The position numbers and the translations under genes are program-made. This document shows, piece after piece, positions 16,876 through 25,706 of a stretch of 64,000 bases of DNA. Positions within the stretch are counted from its first letter, which is position 1. The number at the start of each line of letters is the position of its first letter. This stretch comes from RYN-230 sp963829725 (GTDB taxonomy: Bacteria > Actinomycetota > Actinomycetes > Streptosporangiales > Streptosporangiaceae). Location: assembly GCA_963829725.1 (NCBI GenBank), contig CAWHJW010000015.1:248001-312000 (forward strand). Reading direction: 5' to 3'. The notes below the pieces were generated by a model. It saw only the letters and a program-made list of their open reading frames with translations, was not told where the DNA came from and ran no database searches.

Positions 16876-16914
16876 GCTTCCGGCAGGCTTTCCCCCGCCC
16901 CTTCCCCGGGGTTC

Positions 16915-16952
16915 GTGCTGCCGGACGATCATCCGTGATCGTCCGGCAGCAC
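16915..16952. terminator. Strong bidirectional hairpin terminator
   Basis: Perfect 17-bp arms (GTGCTGCCGGACGATCA, 16915-16931, and its complement, 16936-16952) around a TCCG tetraloop, placed between the convergent PH-domain and EamA genes. Confidence 0.8.
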
Positions 16953-17015
16953 GAGTCTGCGCCAGGCCGCTGTCCGGGCCCGCGCCACCCGGGGGGTGCG
17001 GGGCGGCGCGGGCCG

Positions 17016-17867
17016 TCAGGTGCTGACCGCCGCGATTCCCGCGATGGCCAGCGCCAGCCCGGCCAGCTGCACCAGCCGGATCCGCTCGCCCAGGACGAAC
17101 CTGGCCAGCAGGACGGTCACCCCCGGGTACAGGGAGGTCAGCACGACCGCGATGCCGAACAGGCCCGCCCGGGTGGCCAGGATGTAGCAGGTGTTGGCCG
17201 TCGCGTCCAGCAGCCCGGACGCGACCGCCCCGGCCAGCAGCACCCGGCTGGCGCCGCGCCAGGCCGGCGGCGCCCCGGCCCAGGCGGCGGCCACGGCCAC
17301 GATCGCGGCGCCGGCGAGCCGGGATACCGCGCTCGGCCACAGCACGCCGGCCGCTCCCGCATAGCGCAAGCACAGGAAGAAACAGCCGAACGCCAGTCCC
17401 GCGGCAGTCGCGTACGCCAGCCCGCGGGCCACAGCGGGCTGGCCGGCCGGACGGCCCGTGCCACCCCCGTCCACGCTGACCAGCACCGTGGCCAGCAGGC
17501 AGATGCCGCCGCCGATATAGACCAGCGGCCCGGGCCGCTCGCCCGAGGCGATCGCCGCGCCCACCGGCAGGACCGTGGACACCAGCGCAGATACCGGCGC
17601 GACCAGCCGCATCGGCCCCTCGGCCAGGCCCCGGTAGAAGATGATGAGACCAATTCCGCCGGCCACCCCGGCGGCGGCGGCCCAGGGCAGGCCGGCCACC
17701 CGCAGCGGGGCACCGGCGGCCAGGGCGGCCACGAGCAGCACCAGGGCGCCCGCGGGAGCCGAGATCGCCAGGATGGAGAGGGTTGGCCTGTGCCGGGACG
17801 CCGCCCCGCCGAGGAAATCCGCGCTTCCGTAGAGCACGGCGGCAGACAGCGCGAAGGCAATCAGCAC
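17016..17867 (-). CDS. EamA/DMT family transporter
   Basis: 283-residue membrane protein with about ten helices in two EamA repeats; the second repeat ends LYPGVTVLLARFVLGERIRLVQ, the classic EamA signature (Y/F-P-x-x-T-x-L-x-A-x-x-x-L-G-E). First repeat shows YGSADFLGG at the start and SALVSTVLPVGAAIASGERPG. Predicted exporter of a small metabolite. Divergent from an XRE-cupin regulator that probably controls it. Confidence 0.88.
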   Translation of the reverse strand: MLIAFALSAAVLYGSADFLGGAASRHRPTLSILAISAPAGALVLLVAALAAGAPLRVAGLPWAAAAGVAGGIGLIIFYRGLAEGPMRLVAPVSALVSTVLPVGAAIASGERPGPLVYIGGGICLLATVLVSVDGGGTGRPAGQPAVARGLAYATAAGLAFGCFFLCLRYAGAAGVLWPSAVSRLAGAAIVAVAAAWAGAPPAWRGASRVLLAGAVASGLLDATANTCYILATRAGLFGIAVVLTSLYPGVTVLLARFVLGERIRLVQLAGLALAIAGIAAVST

Positions 17868-17911
17868 GTGGGCGCCCCCTGGGGAGTGGGCCGCAGGTCC
17901 GGTCGTTTGAA

Positions 17912-17927
17912 TGAACTGTATAGTTCA
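17912..17927. promoter_or_regulatory. Inverted-repeat operator between EamA and XRE genes
   Basis: Perfect inverted repeat TGAACT-GTAT-AGTTCA in the 98-bp divergent gap, followed by the A+T-rich CACTATATCG. It overlaps the likely promoter and is the best site for the XRE-cupin protein. Confidence 0.5.
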
Positions 17928-17965
17928 CTATATCGACCGACCGTGGCGGCTGGAACGGATGGCGG

Positions 17966-18538
17966 ATGACTTCTGCGGACATCACCGGGGCCCTGGCCCG
18001 GACCATGCAGTCGCTGCGGACGGAGCGGGGCTGGTCGCTGGACCAGTTGGCGGCGCGCTCCGGCGTGAGCAAGGGCGTCCTGGTCGCCCTGGAACAGGGC
18101 CGGTCCAACCCGAACCTGGCCACGCTGGCGAAGTTGGCCGACACGTTCGGCGTTCCGCTGACCCGCCTGGTCGAGCGGACGGACGGCCCCGGGGTGCAGA
18201 TCAGCGGGCCCGGGGAGGCCAGGGTGCTGTGGCGCGGGCCGAACGGCGGGACCGGCACCATCCTGGCCGCCACCGAGCCCCCGTGGGCCGCGGAACTGTG
18301 GCACTGGACCGTTCAGCCGGGCGAGGGCTGGGGCGGGGACGCGCACATGCCTGCCACCCGCGAGCTGGTCTGGGTCCAGGCGGGCACGCTGGCCCTGACC
18401 GTCGCGGGCACCCGGTACGAGATCGGCCCGGGTGAATGCGCCCGGTTCCCCGGCGGGCTGCCGCACGCGTACCGTAATGAGGGGATACTCCCGGTGTCGC
18501 TGACGATGATCGTGGTCGTGCCGCCCGCGCTAACCTGA
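17966..18538 (+). CDS. XRE family regulator with C-terminal cupin domain
   Basis: 190 residues. Residues about 8-66 form an XRE helix-turn-helix (LRTERGWSLDQLAARSGVSK and ALEQGRSNPNLATLAKLAD); the rest is a cupin sensor (MPATRELVWVQAGTLALTVA, IGPGECARFPGGLPHAYRN). This fusion usually senses a small molecule and controls an adjacent transporter or catabolic gene; here the EamA gene is divergent across a perfect inverted repeat. Confidence 0.9.
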   Translation: MTSADITGALARTMQSLRTERGWSLDQLAARSGVSKGVLVALEQGRSNPNLATLAKLADTFGVPLTRLVERTDGPGVQISGPGEARVLWRGPNGGTGTILAATEPPWAAELWHWTVQPGEGWGGDAHMPATRELVWVQAGTLALTVAGTRYEIGPGECARFPGGLPHAYRNEGILPVSLTMIVVVPPALT

Positions 18539-18626
18539 TCCGGGCGGGACAGCCGGGAGAAATAAATAAGGCCGCCCAGGGCAGTGACCGTCAGAGCTGC
18601 AGGGCATGAGGCCGGCTGGGGGAACA

Positions 18627-19619
18627 ATGCGGGTGGTCGTGACGGGTGGGGCCGGTTTCCTCGGCTCACATCTGTGTGATGCGCTCATAGCCCGGGGCGA
18701 CGCCGTCGTATGTGTCGATAACTTCGCGACCGGCCGCATGGAGAACGTCGCTCACCTGCTCGGGCGGGACGGCTTCGGCCTCATCGAGGCCGACGTCAGC
18801 GCGGGCCTGGACGTGTCCGGCCCCGCCGACGTGGTGGCCCACCTCGCCAGCCCGGCGTCCCCGCCGGATTACCTGCGGCTGCCGCTGGAAACGCTGGCCG
18901 TCGGCAGCCGGGGCACGGAGAACGCGGCCCGCCTGGCCGGGCGCAGCGGCGCCCGGTTCGTCCTGGCGTCCACGAGCGAGGTGTACGGCGACCCGGCCGT
19001 GCACCCGCAGCCCGAGGATTACTGGGGCAATGTCAACCCCATCGGCCCCAGGAGTGTCTATGACGAGTCGAAAAGGTTCGCGGAGGCGCTGACCACCGCT
19101 TACCGGGAAGCCCGGGGCCTTAACACCGGCATTATCCGCATCTTCAACACATACGGCCCGCGGATGAGCGCATGTGACGGGCGCATCGTCACGAACTTCA
19201 TTACCCAGGCACTCAACGGGGATCCGCTGACCATTTACGGGGACGGCAGCCAGACCCGGAGCTTCTGCTACGTTGATGACCTTATCCGGGGAATCGTGGC
19301 GATGATCGACTCAGCCGAGCGCGGCCCCGTCAACCTGGGAAATCCGGAGGAATTCACCGTGGCCGACTTCGCCCGGCTCGTGCTGCGGGTGACCGGGTCC
19401 TCGTCGCAGGTCGAGCAGCGCCCGCTCCCGGCCGACGATCCGGCCCGGCGGTGCCCGGTCATCACGCGTGCCCGGCACGCGCTCGGCTGGGCTCCGCAGA
19501 TCAGCCCGGAAGAGGGCCTGCGGCAGACCGCCGGATGGTTCCGCTCCCGGCCGGATGAACTTAGTGCGGCGGCGGCCCGGCGCCAGCACGCGTTAGCGCA
19601 CCCGGCGGCCGCCCGGTAA
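18627..19619 (+). CDS. UDP-glucuronate decarboxylase-like (UDP-xylose synthase) SDR enzyme
   Basis: 330 residues from ATG 18627 (GGGGGAACA upstream; an ATG at 18606 is possible). Extended SDR with NAD motif GGAGFLGSHLCDALI, then HLASPASPPDYLRLPLETL, catalytic STSEVYG plus YDESKRFAE (Tyr/Lys), and RIFNTYGPRM followed by DGRIVTNFI and GDGSQTRSFCYVDDL, all typical of UXS enzymes that oxidise and decarboxylate UDP-glucuronate to UDP-xylose. No UDP-glucose dehydrogenase is next to it, so the substrate must come from elsewhere. Stands alone. Confidence 0.9.
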   Translation: MRVVVTGGAGFLGSHLCDALIARGDAVVCVDNFATGRMENVAHLLGRDGFGLIEADVSAGLDVSGPADVVAHLASPASPPDYLRLPLETLAVGSRGTENAARLAGRSGARFVLASTSEVYGDPAVHPQPEDYWGNVNPIGPRSVYDESKRFAEALTTAYREARGLNTGIIRIFNTYGPRMSACDGRIVTNFITQALNGDPLTIYGDGSQTRSFCYVDDLIRGIVAMIDSAERGPVNLGNPEEFTVADFARLVLRVTGSSSQVEQRPLPADDPARRCPVITRARHALGWAPQISPEEGLRQTAGWFRSRPDELSAAAARRQHALAHPAAAR

Positions 19620-19692
19620 GCCCCATTAGTCCTGGTATCCCTGTGGGGACGCCGCGCTGGCGTGAAAATCAGAGTGGGTTGCCCCGCCCTAG

Positions 19693-19932
19693 ACGCCCAC
19701 CTCTCCCTCGTCAAGCCGGGCATCCAGGCACAAACACCAACCCCCGGCCCCACATCACCAACTCGCCGATCTCGTGGCGCAATGGGGCGGCATCAGCCTG
19801 GCGCGGGACATCACACCACGGCCCCTCAACGACAATCCGCCACGCATCCCGCCGCCGCAAGACCCCCTCGTCGTCTGCCGCGTCTGCCACAAGGACATCC
19901 ACGCCGGACGTCCAGCACGCAGACCACGATGA
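19693..19932 (+). pseudogene. HNH-like C-terminal fragment (possibly group II intron maturase tail)
   Basis: Frame open from a stop at 19690 to TGA 19930, without a good start codon. Its end reads PLVVCRVCHKDIHAGRPARR, the CxxC-x4-H pattern that closes HNH modules such as those at the C-terminus of group II intron reverse transcriptases; upstream it reads HHQLADLVAQWGGISLARDI. Probably a 5'-truncated remnant. The following 263 bp (19933-20195) hold nothing recognisable. Confidence 0.35.
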
Positions 19933-20195
19933 GCACCGGAGAGCCAGCTGCTACGGAAAGCGGGCACGGCTGGTTCGGAGGAGGGTAGAAAAGGACCAAG
20001 TCAACTGGCACCTCATCGGCGGCCTGCCCTACTTCACGTATGGATTCTGTGGGAGCGGTGAGATTCCCCCGGCTACCCGACTTCAGGCGGCCATGGCCGG
20101 TGCTGCAACAGGTCACCCCACCGCCCTGGCTGTCCTGCGCACGAGCTCGCTCCGAGTCCGGCCAGGTGCCGGTGCGCCTGGTGAGGCTCTCCGGG

Positions 20196-21134
20196 TCAGG
20201 AGACGCAGTCGGTTATCACCGTCAGGGCGAGGGCGGGGACGGCGAGCGCCACCGCGGGAGCGGCCACCATGGTCAGGATGAAGCCGGCCGCCCGGCGGGC
20301 ACGGCTGGCGGGGCGCGGGGTCTCGATGAGACGGCGGATGCGCTGTGCGCCGGCTGTCTCGCCAGGGCCGAGGGCGGCACCGAGGGCGGCGGCGGGCACC
20401 CGCACCTCAGCCAGGGTCAGCAGCGCGCCGGCGAGCGTCAGCCGGTGAGCCCGCCGGGCCGCGGCATCATCGGCGGCCATCTCCACCAGGGAGCCGATCT
20501 GGCTGGCCGCGACGGCCAGGAACGGGATGCCCGGGAAGGCCCCCGGCAAGACCCGGGCCAGCATGATCACCAGGTGATGCCGTCCGGCCAGGTGGGCCCG
20601 CTCATGCGCCAGGACGGCCTGGATCTGCTGGCGGTCGAGGCGGCGCAGCGCCCCCGTGGTGAAGACGATGCGCCGGCGGCCGGGCAGGCAGTAAACGGCG
20701 GGACGTTCATCCTCGAGCAGCACCACGCCTGGGAAGGGCCCACGCCGCCCGACCAGCGCGAGAGCCTCGTCATGGCGGGCACGGCGACGTCTGGCGATGG
20801 CCAGCGCCGACGCCGTGGCCCAGATCAGGCGGCCTGCCGCGGCCAGCGTGACCAGGGCCGCGATGATACTGGCCGCGACCCGGCCCGCCGAGTCGTAGTG
20901 GTTCCGCAGCTCTGCCACGGCATCCCAGCTCACGCTCTTGGGCAGGCACGGCACGGCGATGATCAGGCCAGCCACGAGCGCTGAGGCGACAAACGTCACG
21001 GTGAGCACCTGCCAGACGGCTATACCCAGCCGGGGCATGCGCAGCGGCCAGGATGCGCGGGCCAGCCAGCGGGTGCCCACGGCCGCCACCACGATCGCGT
21101 ACACGACGAGCAGCAGCGGCGCCACGATCCTCAC
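20196..21134 (-). CDS. M56 family metallopeptidase (BlaR1/MecR1-type membrane protease)
   Basis: 312 residues with about four membrane helices; zinc protease motif AVLAHERAHLAGRHH (HExxH) and the third ligand in LVEMAADDAAAR. M56 peptidases sense a signal in the membrane and inactivate a cognate BlaI repressor. Here the gene overlaps the blaI-like gene by ATGA (21131-21134) and follows it, the standard order. Unlike BlaR1 it lacks a penicillin-binding sensor domain, as is common in actinobacteria. Confidence 0.9.
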   Translation of the reverse strand: MRIVAPLLLVVYAIVVAAVGTRWLARASWPLRMPRLGIAVWQVLTVTFVASALVAGLIIAVPCLPKSVSWDAVAELRNHYDSAGRVAASIIAALVTLAAAGRLIWATASALAIARRRRARHDEALALVGRRGPFPGVVLLEDERPAVYCLPGRRRIVFTTGALRRLDRQQIQAVLAHERAHLAGRHHLVIMLARVLPGAFPGIPFLAVAASQIGSLVEMAADDAAARRAHRLTLAGALLTLAEVRVPAAALGAALGPGETAGAQRIRRLIETPRPASRARRAAGFILTMVAAPAVALAVPALALTVITDCVS

Positions 21135-21502
21135 CGCAGCGCCCCTCCCTCCGCAGCGGCGTCCAGCGCTGCCCGCAACTGCGCAACCTCCGCGGGGTCC
21201 ATGTCCTCCACCAGACGCACCAAGGTGGCCACGGGATCCCGGGCTGCCGCGAGCGCCTCGCCCAGCAAGCCAGCCACGTAATCCTCCCGCGAGCGCACCG
21301 TCACGTACCAGTACACATGGCCATTCTTGTGGCGGCTCAGCCAGCCTTTGCGGAACAGGTTCTCCATCACCGTCTGCACCGTGTTGAACGCCAGCGGACG
21401 GCCGACGTTGAGTTCGCGGGCGACCTCGCGCACCCGCAGCGGGCCCTCAGCCGCCCACATCACATCCATGATCGCGGCTTCCAGGTCACCGAACCGCGAC
21501 AT
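21131..21502 (-). CDS. BlaI/MecI family repressor
   Basis: 123 residues from ATG 21502: RFGDLEAAIMDVMWAAEGPL, then VREVARELNVGRPLAFNTVQ and TVMENLFRKGWLSRHKNGH make the winged helix; the C-terminal helices dimerise and carry the usual cleavage region. Predicted to bind palindromic operators upstream and to be removed by the coupled M56 peptidase. The upstream gap contains two long palindromes shared with a divergent methyltransferase gene. Its first 50 codons are duplicated at 22918-23145. Confidence 0.92.
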   Translation of the reverse strand: MSRFGDLEAAIMDVMWAAEGPLRVREVARELNVGRPLAFNTVQTVMENLFRKGWLSRHKNGHVYWYVTVRSREDYVAGLLGEALAAARDPVATLVRLVEDMDPAEVAQLRAALDAAAEGGALR

Positions 21503-21577
21503 CCCGCCTCCCGCCAGACAATCTCCGTATCTTAAGGGCCCACCCTGCGGCCCAGCACAGTGTGGCAGCCTGCGCGC

Positions 21578-21614
21578 CTGTGCACCTGCCCGCCTTAGGC
21601 GGGCAGGTGCACAG
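21578..21614. repeat. Long palindrome 1 in the blaI/methyltransferase gap
   Basis: 17-bp perfect arms, CTGTGCACCTGCCCGCC and its complement, around TTA. Same design as the palindromes at 21631 and 23219 (core CC-TTA-GG). Candidate BlaI operator or RNA hairpin in the message of the divergent methyltransferase gene. Confidence 0.75.
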
Positions 21615-21630
21615 TGTGACATACTGCGTG

Positions 21631-21669
21631 CCTATCCACCTGCCCACCTTAGGTGGGCAGGTGGACAGG
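21631..21669. repeat. Long palindrome 2 in the blaI/methyltransferase gap
   Basis: 18-bp arms around TTA with one mismatch: CCTATCCACCTGCCCACC and its near-complement. It lies 16 bp after palindrome 1. Where palindrome 1 has a G-C pair next to the core, this one has an A-T pair on both sides, so pairing is kept while sequence changes. Confidence 0.75.
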
Positions 21670-21747
21670 TGCCTGGCGGCAGGCAGGCTACCCCGCCTCC
21701 GGCCGGGGGGGCGGGTCACCTCGGCACAGCAGAAGCAGGGGGAGTCA

Positions 21748-22917
21748 GTGAGCAGCAGCAGCCACGATGAGCGGTACTACGGCCATCACCTCCCGCCAGC
21801 GGAACCCGTATCGACCGTCCAGCGAGCCTGTACCACCGGCGAGCCAGCCATCATGGAGCCAGTCAGCCAGCCGCTGCGCCGGCCGTCCATCGTCACCCGG
21901 CTGAGCAGGCGGATCGCTCCTTTGCTGCGGCGGGAAGAGGCGGGCGGCCAAGGTCGGCATATCGACCCCGAAGCTCCGGGAACGCCGCCACCGTCGGCGG
22001 ATCGGTGGACTGCGGTCCACCGGCACGCTAGCCAGTCAGCCGCCATGCGACTGTTCGCGGACAACCTGCGGCCACCCGGCGGGGGCTCGATTCGCGACGG
22101 CGTCATCAGCGACCTCGCCGGGTACTATGATCTCTCGCCAGCGCAGGTCATTGAACGCTGCCTACACTGGGAAGCCGACAGCATCGAGGAATGGCAGGCG
22201 GCCTCGCGCGACACCACAGCCGGGCTCGCCGAGTTCTACAACTCGGTCGAGTCGTGGTCGTTCGACTTGCTGTGGTACGCCTACCTGCAGACAGCCGGAT
22301 ATGGATATCCGGAAAGCGTCATCGTGGCTGACCATGTCGGCCGGGTACCTAGCCATGGCCGCATGCTCGATCTCGGTTCCGGCGTGGGCGCCACTGCCCA
22401 GCTGTTCGCCTCGCTCGGGTGGAACGTGACTCTGGCCGACGTCTCTGCGACGCTGCTGGCCTTCGCTCAGTGGCGCCACGAACGGCGTGGGGTGAAAGCC
22501 ACTTACCTGCACCTGCCCGACGACATGCCCGACGCGGCGTACGATTTGATCACGGCGCTGGACGTTTTCACGCATATACCGGACGTCAGCGAGACCGCCG
22601 GACGGCTACACCGGGCGCTGCGTCCCGGCGGGCTCCTCGTTGCCAACTTCGACGTGAGGCGTCGCTCAGACGCCAACGCGTGGCATCTCTACGAAGATGA
22701 CCTGCCGTTGCGATGGGCCATCCAGCGCGCCGGCTTCACGCCGGTCGAACTCATCGACGGAACTATGTGGGTCTACCGGGCCGGGCCGTCCGACGGGGCG
22801 GCAGCGCGGTTGCAGCTGGCGCTGGCGTGGGTGCGGCTGGCCAGCCCGCCGGCCCGTGCGCTGCGGAAAACTAGGCGCTTCGCTGCCCGCGTCGCGCTCA
22901 TCGTCCCTCACCGCTGA
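21748..22917 (+). CDS. Class I SAM-dependent methyltransferase, BlaI-divergent
   Basis: 389 residues from GTG 21748, preceded by AGGGGGAG. An N-terminal region of about 185 residues (RLSRRIAPLLRREEAGG and later LAGYYDLSPAQVIERCLHWE) precedes a Rossmann methyltransferase: motif I MLDLGSGVGATAQLFASLG, motif II NVTLADVSATLLAFAQWR, motif IV AAYDLITALDVFTHIPDVS, then LRPGGLLVANFD. The C-terminus is Arg-rich. Substrate unknown; the helical front part with WEADSIEEW recalls methyltransferases of glycan or natural-product pathways. Expression is probably under the divergent BlaI repressor. Confidence 0.85.
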   Translation: MSSSSHDERYYGHHLPPAEPVSTVQRACTTGEPAIMEPVSQPLRRPSIVTRLSRRIAPLLRREEAGGQGRHIDPEAPGTPPPSADRWTAVHRHASQSAAMRLFADNLRPPGGGSIRDGVISDLAGYYDLSPAQVIERCLHWEADSIEEWQAASRDTTAGLAEFYNSVESWSFDLLWYAYLQTAGYGYPESVIVADHVGRVPSHGRMLDLGSGVGATAQLFASLGWNVTLADVSATLLAFAQWRHERRGVKATYLHLPDDMPDAAYDLITALDVFTHIPDVSETAGRLHRALRPGGLLVANFDVRRRSDANAWHLYEDDLPLRWAIQRAGFTPVELIDGTMWVYRAGPSDGAAARLQLALAWVRLASPPARALRKTRRFAARVALIVPHR

Positions 22918-23145
22918 TCACGAGAAACCTAGGAGGGATTCCTCGGTCATGTCCGTCCATGTGCGCTGCCCGGCCGAGCCGAGGCTCGGCCGAGGGAACA
23001 GGTTCTCCATCACCGTCTGCACCGTGTTGAAGGCCAGCGGACGGCCGGCATTGAGCTCGCGGGCGAACTCGCGCACCCGCAGCGGACTGTCAGCCGCCCA
23101 CATCACATCCATGATCGCGGCTTCCAGGTCACCGAACCGAGGCAT
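22918..23145 (-). pseudogene. Truncated duplicate of the BlaI repressor
   Basis: The first 50 residues (MPRFGDLEAAIMDVMWAAD, then AFNTVQTVMENLF) match the intact repressor at 21131-21502 with about five changes, and the frame then runs into unrelated sequence (PRPSLGSAGQRTW) and stops. The recognition part is present but the dimerisation half is missing. Stop codon abuts the methyltransferase stop at 22917. A palindrome related to those of the intact copy lies upstream. Confidence 0.75.
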
Positions 23146-23218
23146 CCCGGCTCCCGCTGCAAAGAGGCCGCATCTCATGTGCCACCTCTGCGGCCCAGTC
23201 CAGTGCGGCATACCTTCT

Positions 23219-23255
23219 CCTATCACCTATTCACCTTAGGTGTATTGGTGATAAG
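23219..23255. repeat. Long palindrome 3, beside the truncated blaI copy
   Basis: Arms CCTATCACCTATTCACC and GGTGTATTGGTGATAAGG around TTA, with three mismatches. Flanking sequence aligns with that around palindrome 2, so the whole repressor-operator region was duplicated. Confidence 0.7.
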
Positions 23256-23430
23256 GCCCGGTACTGCACGGCCGGTGACCGGAGGGCTACCCGCCCCCGG
23301 CCGGAGCGACGCGCACCGGCACAGCGGAAGCAGGGAGAGCCGCTGATCATCAGTCACCACGAACGGGTGGCCGCGCGCGCATCTTGAGCGGATCCGCTCC
23401 CTGCATCACCGATCGCAGTCGATCCGCAGG

Positions 23431-24146
23431 ATGACCGGGCTGCGCAGCAAGGCGGTAATGGGCTGGCTGGTGGCCCGAAGAGGTGTTCCGGGCAGGCTGG
23501 ACCAGCCCGCCGCCGATACAGCCGTGCGGGGTCCGCGTCAGGGAACTGGGCGGCCGTGCGGTGTGGCTGCGCCCCCGCTCCCATGACCGCGCCGCCCTGG
23601 ACTTCCTGTACTCCGGCTACCACCTCCCGGCCGGCGGAACTGGCCGGCCCCGTCGGGCACATCGCGGTGTTCGGCGCGAACATCGGCCTGCTGGCGGCCG
23701 GCCTGGCCGGGCGCTACCCGCACGCCCGCCTGCTCGCCGCCGAACCGGGCCAGGACAACGCCGCGCTGGCCCGGCGCAACCTGGCCCACCTCGGCGTCCG
23801 GTGCACTCTCGCGGAGGCCGCGCTCTGGTACCGCGACGAGAGGCTCACGCTCAGCTGGCAGCCCGACGCCTGGGGACAGGCCCTCGCCGGGCAGCAGCAC
23901 AACAGCAGCGCCGGCACCACGCTGCGTGTCGACGCCGTTGAACGCCGGGAGACCGCTCGGCGAGTTCGGCGGCCCCGCCCCGGTCGGCTACCTGCTCCTC
24001 AACATCGAATCCGCCTGGTACGAGATGCTCAGCACGGAGAGTGGACCCACAACGCCGGCCGCACCGACAAGGGCAAGATGGTACGCAACCACATCCGCCA
24101 GCTCGAAGCACTCGGGTACACCGTCGCCCTCACCGAGGCCGCCTGA
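23431..24146 (+). pseudogene. FkbM-like methyltransferase, frameshifted (copy 1)
   Basis: Pieces of one protein lie in different frames: MTGLRSKAVMGWLVARRG from ATG 23431; then RVRELGGRAVWLRPRSHDRA (about 23535-23620); then GHIAVFGANIGLLAAGLAGR and ARRNLAHLGV (23660-23925); then FGGPAPVGYLLLNIESAWYEM (about 23960-24030); and finally MVRNHIRQLEALGYTVALTE up to 24146. The order matches FkbM-family methyltransferases and the paralogue at 57819-58513. At least three indels break it. It faces the truncated blaI copy across palindrome 3, mirroring the intact module to the left. Confidence 0.7.
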
Positions 24147-24461
24147 CCGGCACCGTGCAGGCGGTCACAGGCCAAGGTTCGCTGCCGCCTGCCTGGCTGA
24201 GGTCCCTATTTCGGTTCAGGCGATACGCAGCGTCCCCGCACGCGGGCGTGCTGCGCCCGGACCGCCGGCCGGCCGGGCCGCCGGCAGGCCGGCCGGGCAC
24301 TGCCGAGCGAGCACGCCGTCCAGCCGGCCGCCCGCCACTGGTCCAGCGGCAGCACATGCCGAGCGTCCAGGATCCGGGGCCGCCGCACCACGGGGAGCAG
24401 CGCAGCCGAGTCGATCCGGCCCGCGGCCGGGATCAGCGATCCAGACGCGATGATCATGGGA
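24147..24461. other. Intergenic stretch without a supported gene
   Basis: 315 bp between the broken FkbM gene and the DUF4032 gene. All frames are Arg/Pro/Ala-rich without family motifs. It contains CGGCCGGCCGGGCCGCCGGC-type GC runs and presumably the promoter for the DUF4032 gene. Confidence 0.3.
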
Positions 24462-25706
24462 TGCGGTTCGTCTTCAGCCCGCCCACGGAGGAGGCGGCCG
24501 GCCTGCTGACCCTCCCGTGGATCGAGCCCCTGGAGGAATGGCAGGATCCCCGGCTGGTCGAGATCCGGCAGCGCGGCATCTCCCGGCACATCGTCCGGTT
24601 CGTCGCGGACGACGGCGAGCTCTACGCCCTGAAGGCGATCAACGAGGACCTGGCCCGGCGCGAGTACCGGCTGCTGCGCACGCTCGCCGAGCTCAACGTG
24701 CCCGCGGTCAGCGTGGTGGGCATCGTGGTGGACCGCGGGCCCGACACGGACGCCATCCTGGTCACCCGGTTCCTCGACTTCTCCACCACGTACCGAGCTG
24801 TCTTCTCCAGCCCGCGCGGCGGCCAGCCCACCGACCGGCTGCTCGACGCCCTGGTGGAGCTGCTGGTGCGGCTGCACCTGTCCGGGTTCTTCTGGGGGGA
24901 CTGCTCGCTGTCCAACACGCTGTTCCGCTACGACGCGGGCACCCTGGAGGCCTACCTGGTCAACGCGGAGACCAGCGAACGGCACCCCACGCTCACCCAC
25001 GGCCAGCGCCAGTACGACGTCGAGCTGGCGGAGGAGCGGTCTACGGCGAGCTGCTCGACCTCCAGGCGGGCGAGATGCTCAGCCCGCAGCTCGACCCGCT
25101 GGAGATCGCGGCCGAGCTGCCCCGGCGCTACGAGCGGCTGTGGGACGAGCTGACCAGGGAAGAACTGCTCAAGCCGGACGACCAGCGGTTCCGGATCGCG
25201 CAACGGCTGCGCCGGCTCAACGAGCTCGGCTTCGACGTGGACGAAGTGGAACTGATCAGCACGCCGGACGGCAACCGGCTCCAGCTGCGCACGAAGGTGG
25301 CTGAATCCGGGCACCACAGCCGCCAGCTGTTCCTGCGCACCGGGATCTCGGCCGATGAGAACCAGGCGCGGCGGCTGCTCAACGACATCGCCAGCTTCCG
25401 CGCCTACCTGGAGCAGAAGACGGGCCGCCCGGTCCCCGAGATCGTGGCGGCCAACCAGTGGCTGGTCGAGATCTACGACCCTGGTCAACGCCATCCCGGG
25501 GGAACTGCGCGGACGGCTCGCTCCCGCGGAGATATTCCACGAGATCCTCGAGCACCGCTGGTACATGTCCGAGGAAGCGGGGGGGACGTGGAACCGCCGC
25601 GGCCGCGCGCTCCTACTTCCAGACGGTGCTGCCCGGCGTGCCGGAACTGCTCAGCGAGGATGTCCCGGGCGATGCGGACGGGCTAGCGAGGGAAGCCCGG
25701 GGCTAG
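24462..25706 (+). pseudogene. DUF4032 protein, broken by several single-base indels
   Basis: Intact members are about 410 residues with a kinase-like fold near the N-terminus and DUF4032 behind. Here the first frame gives MRFVFSPPTEEAAGLLTLPW, ISRHIVRFVADDGELYALK and LSGFFWGDCSLSNTLFRYDA (catalytic-loop-like). Then the frame changes near 25038 (a G appears missing before TCTACGGCGAG), near 25480 (a C missing in GACCC) and in 25578-25592 (one or two G missing), after which SYFQTVLPGVPELLSEDV ends at 25706. With those bases restored the protein is full length, so it is either a very young pseudogene or a product of sequencing errors. Confidence 0.85.

Noticed and set aside
16627..18273. 548-residue minus-strand frame covering the end of the PH gene and the EamA gene
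   Set aside because: Passes through a hairpin terminator and three gene regions without motifs; the EamA frame is the real one.
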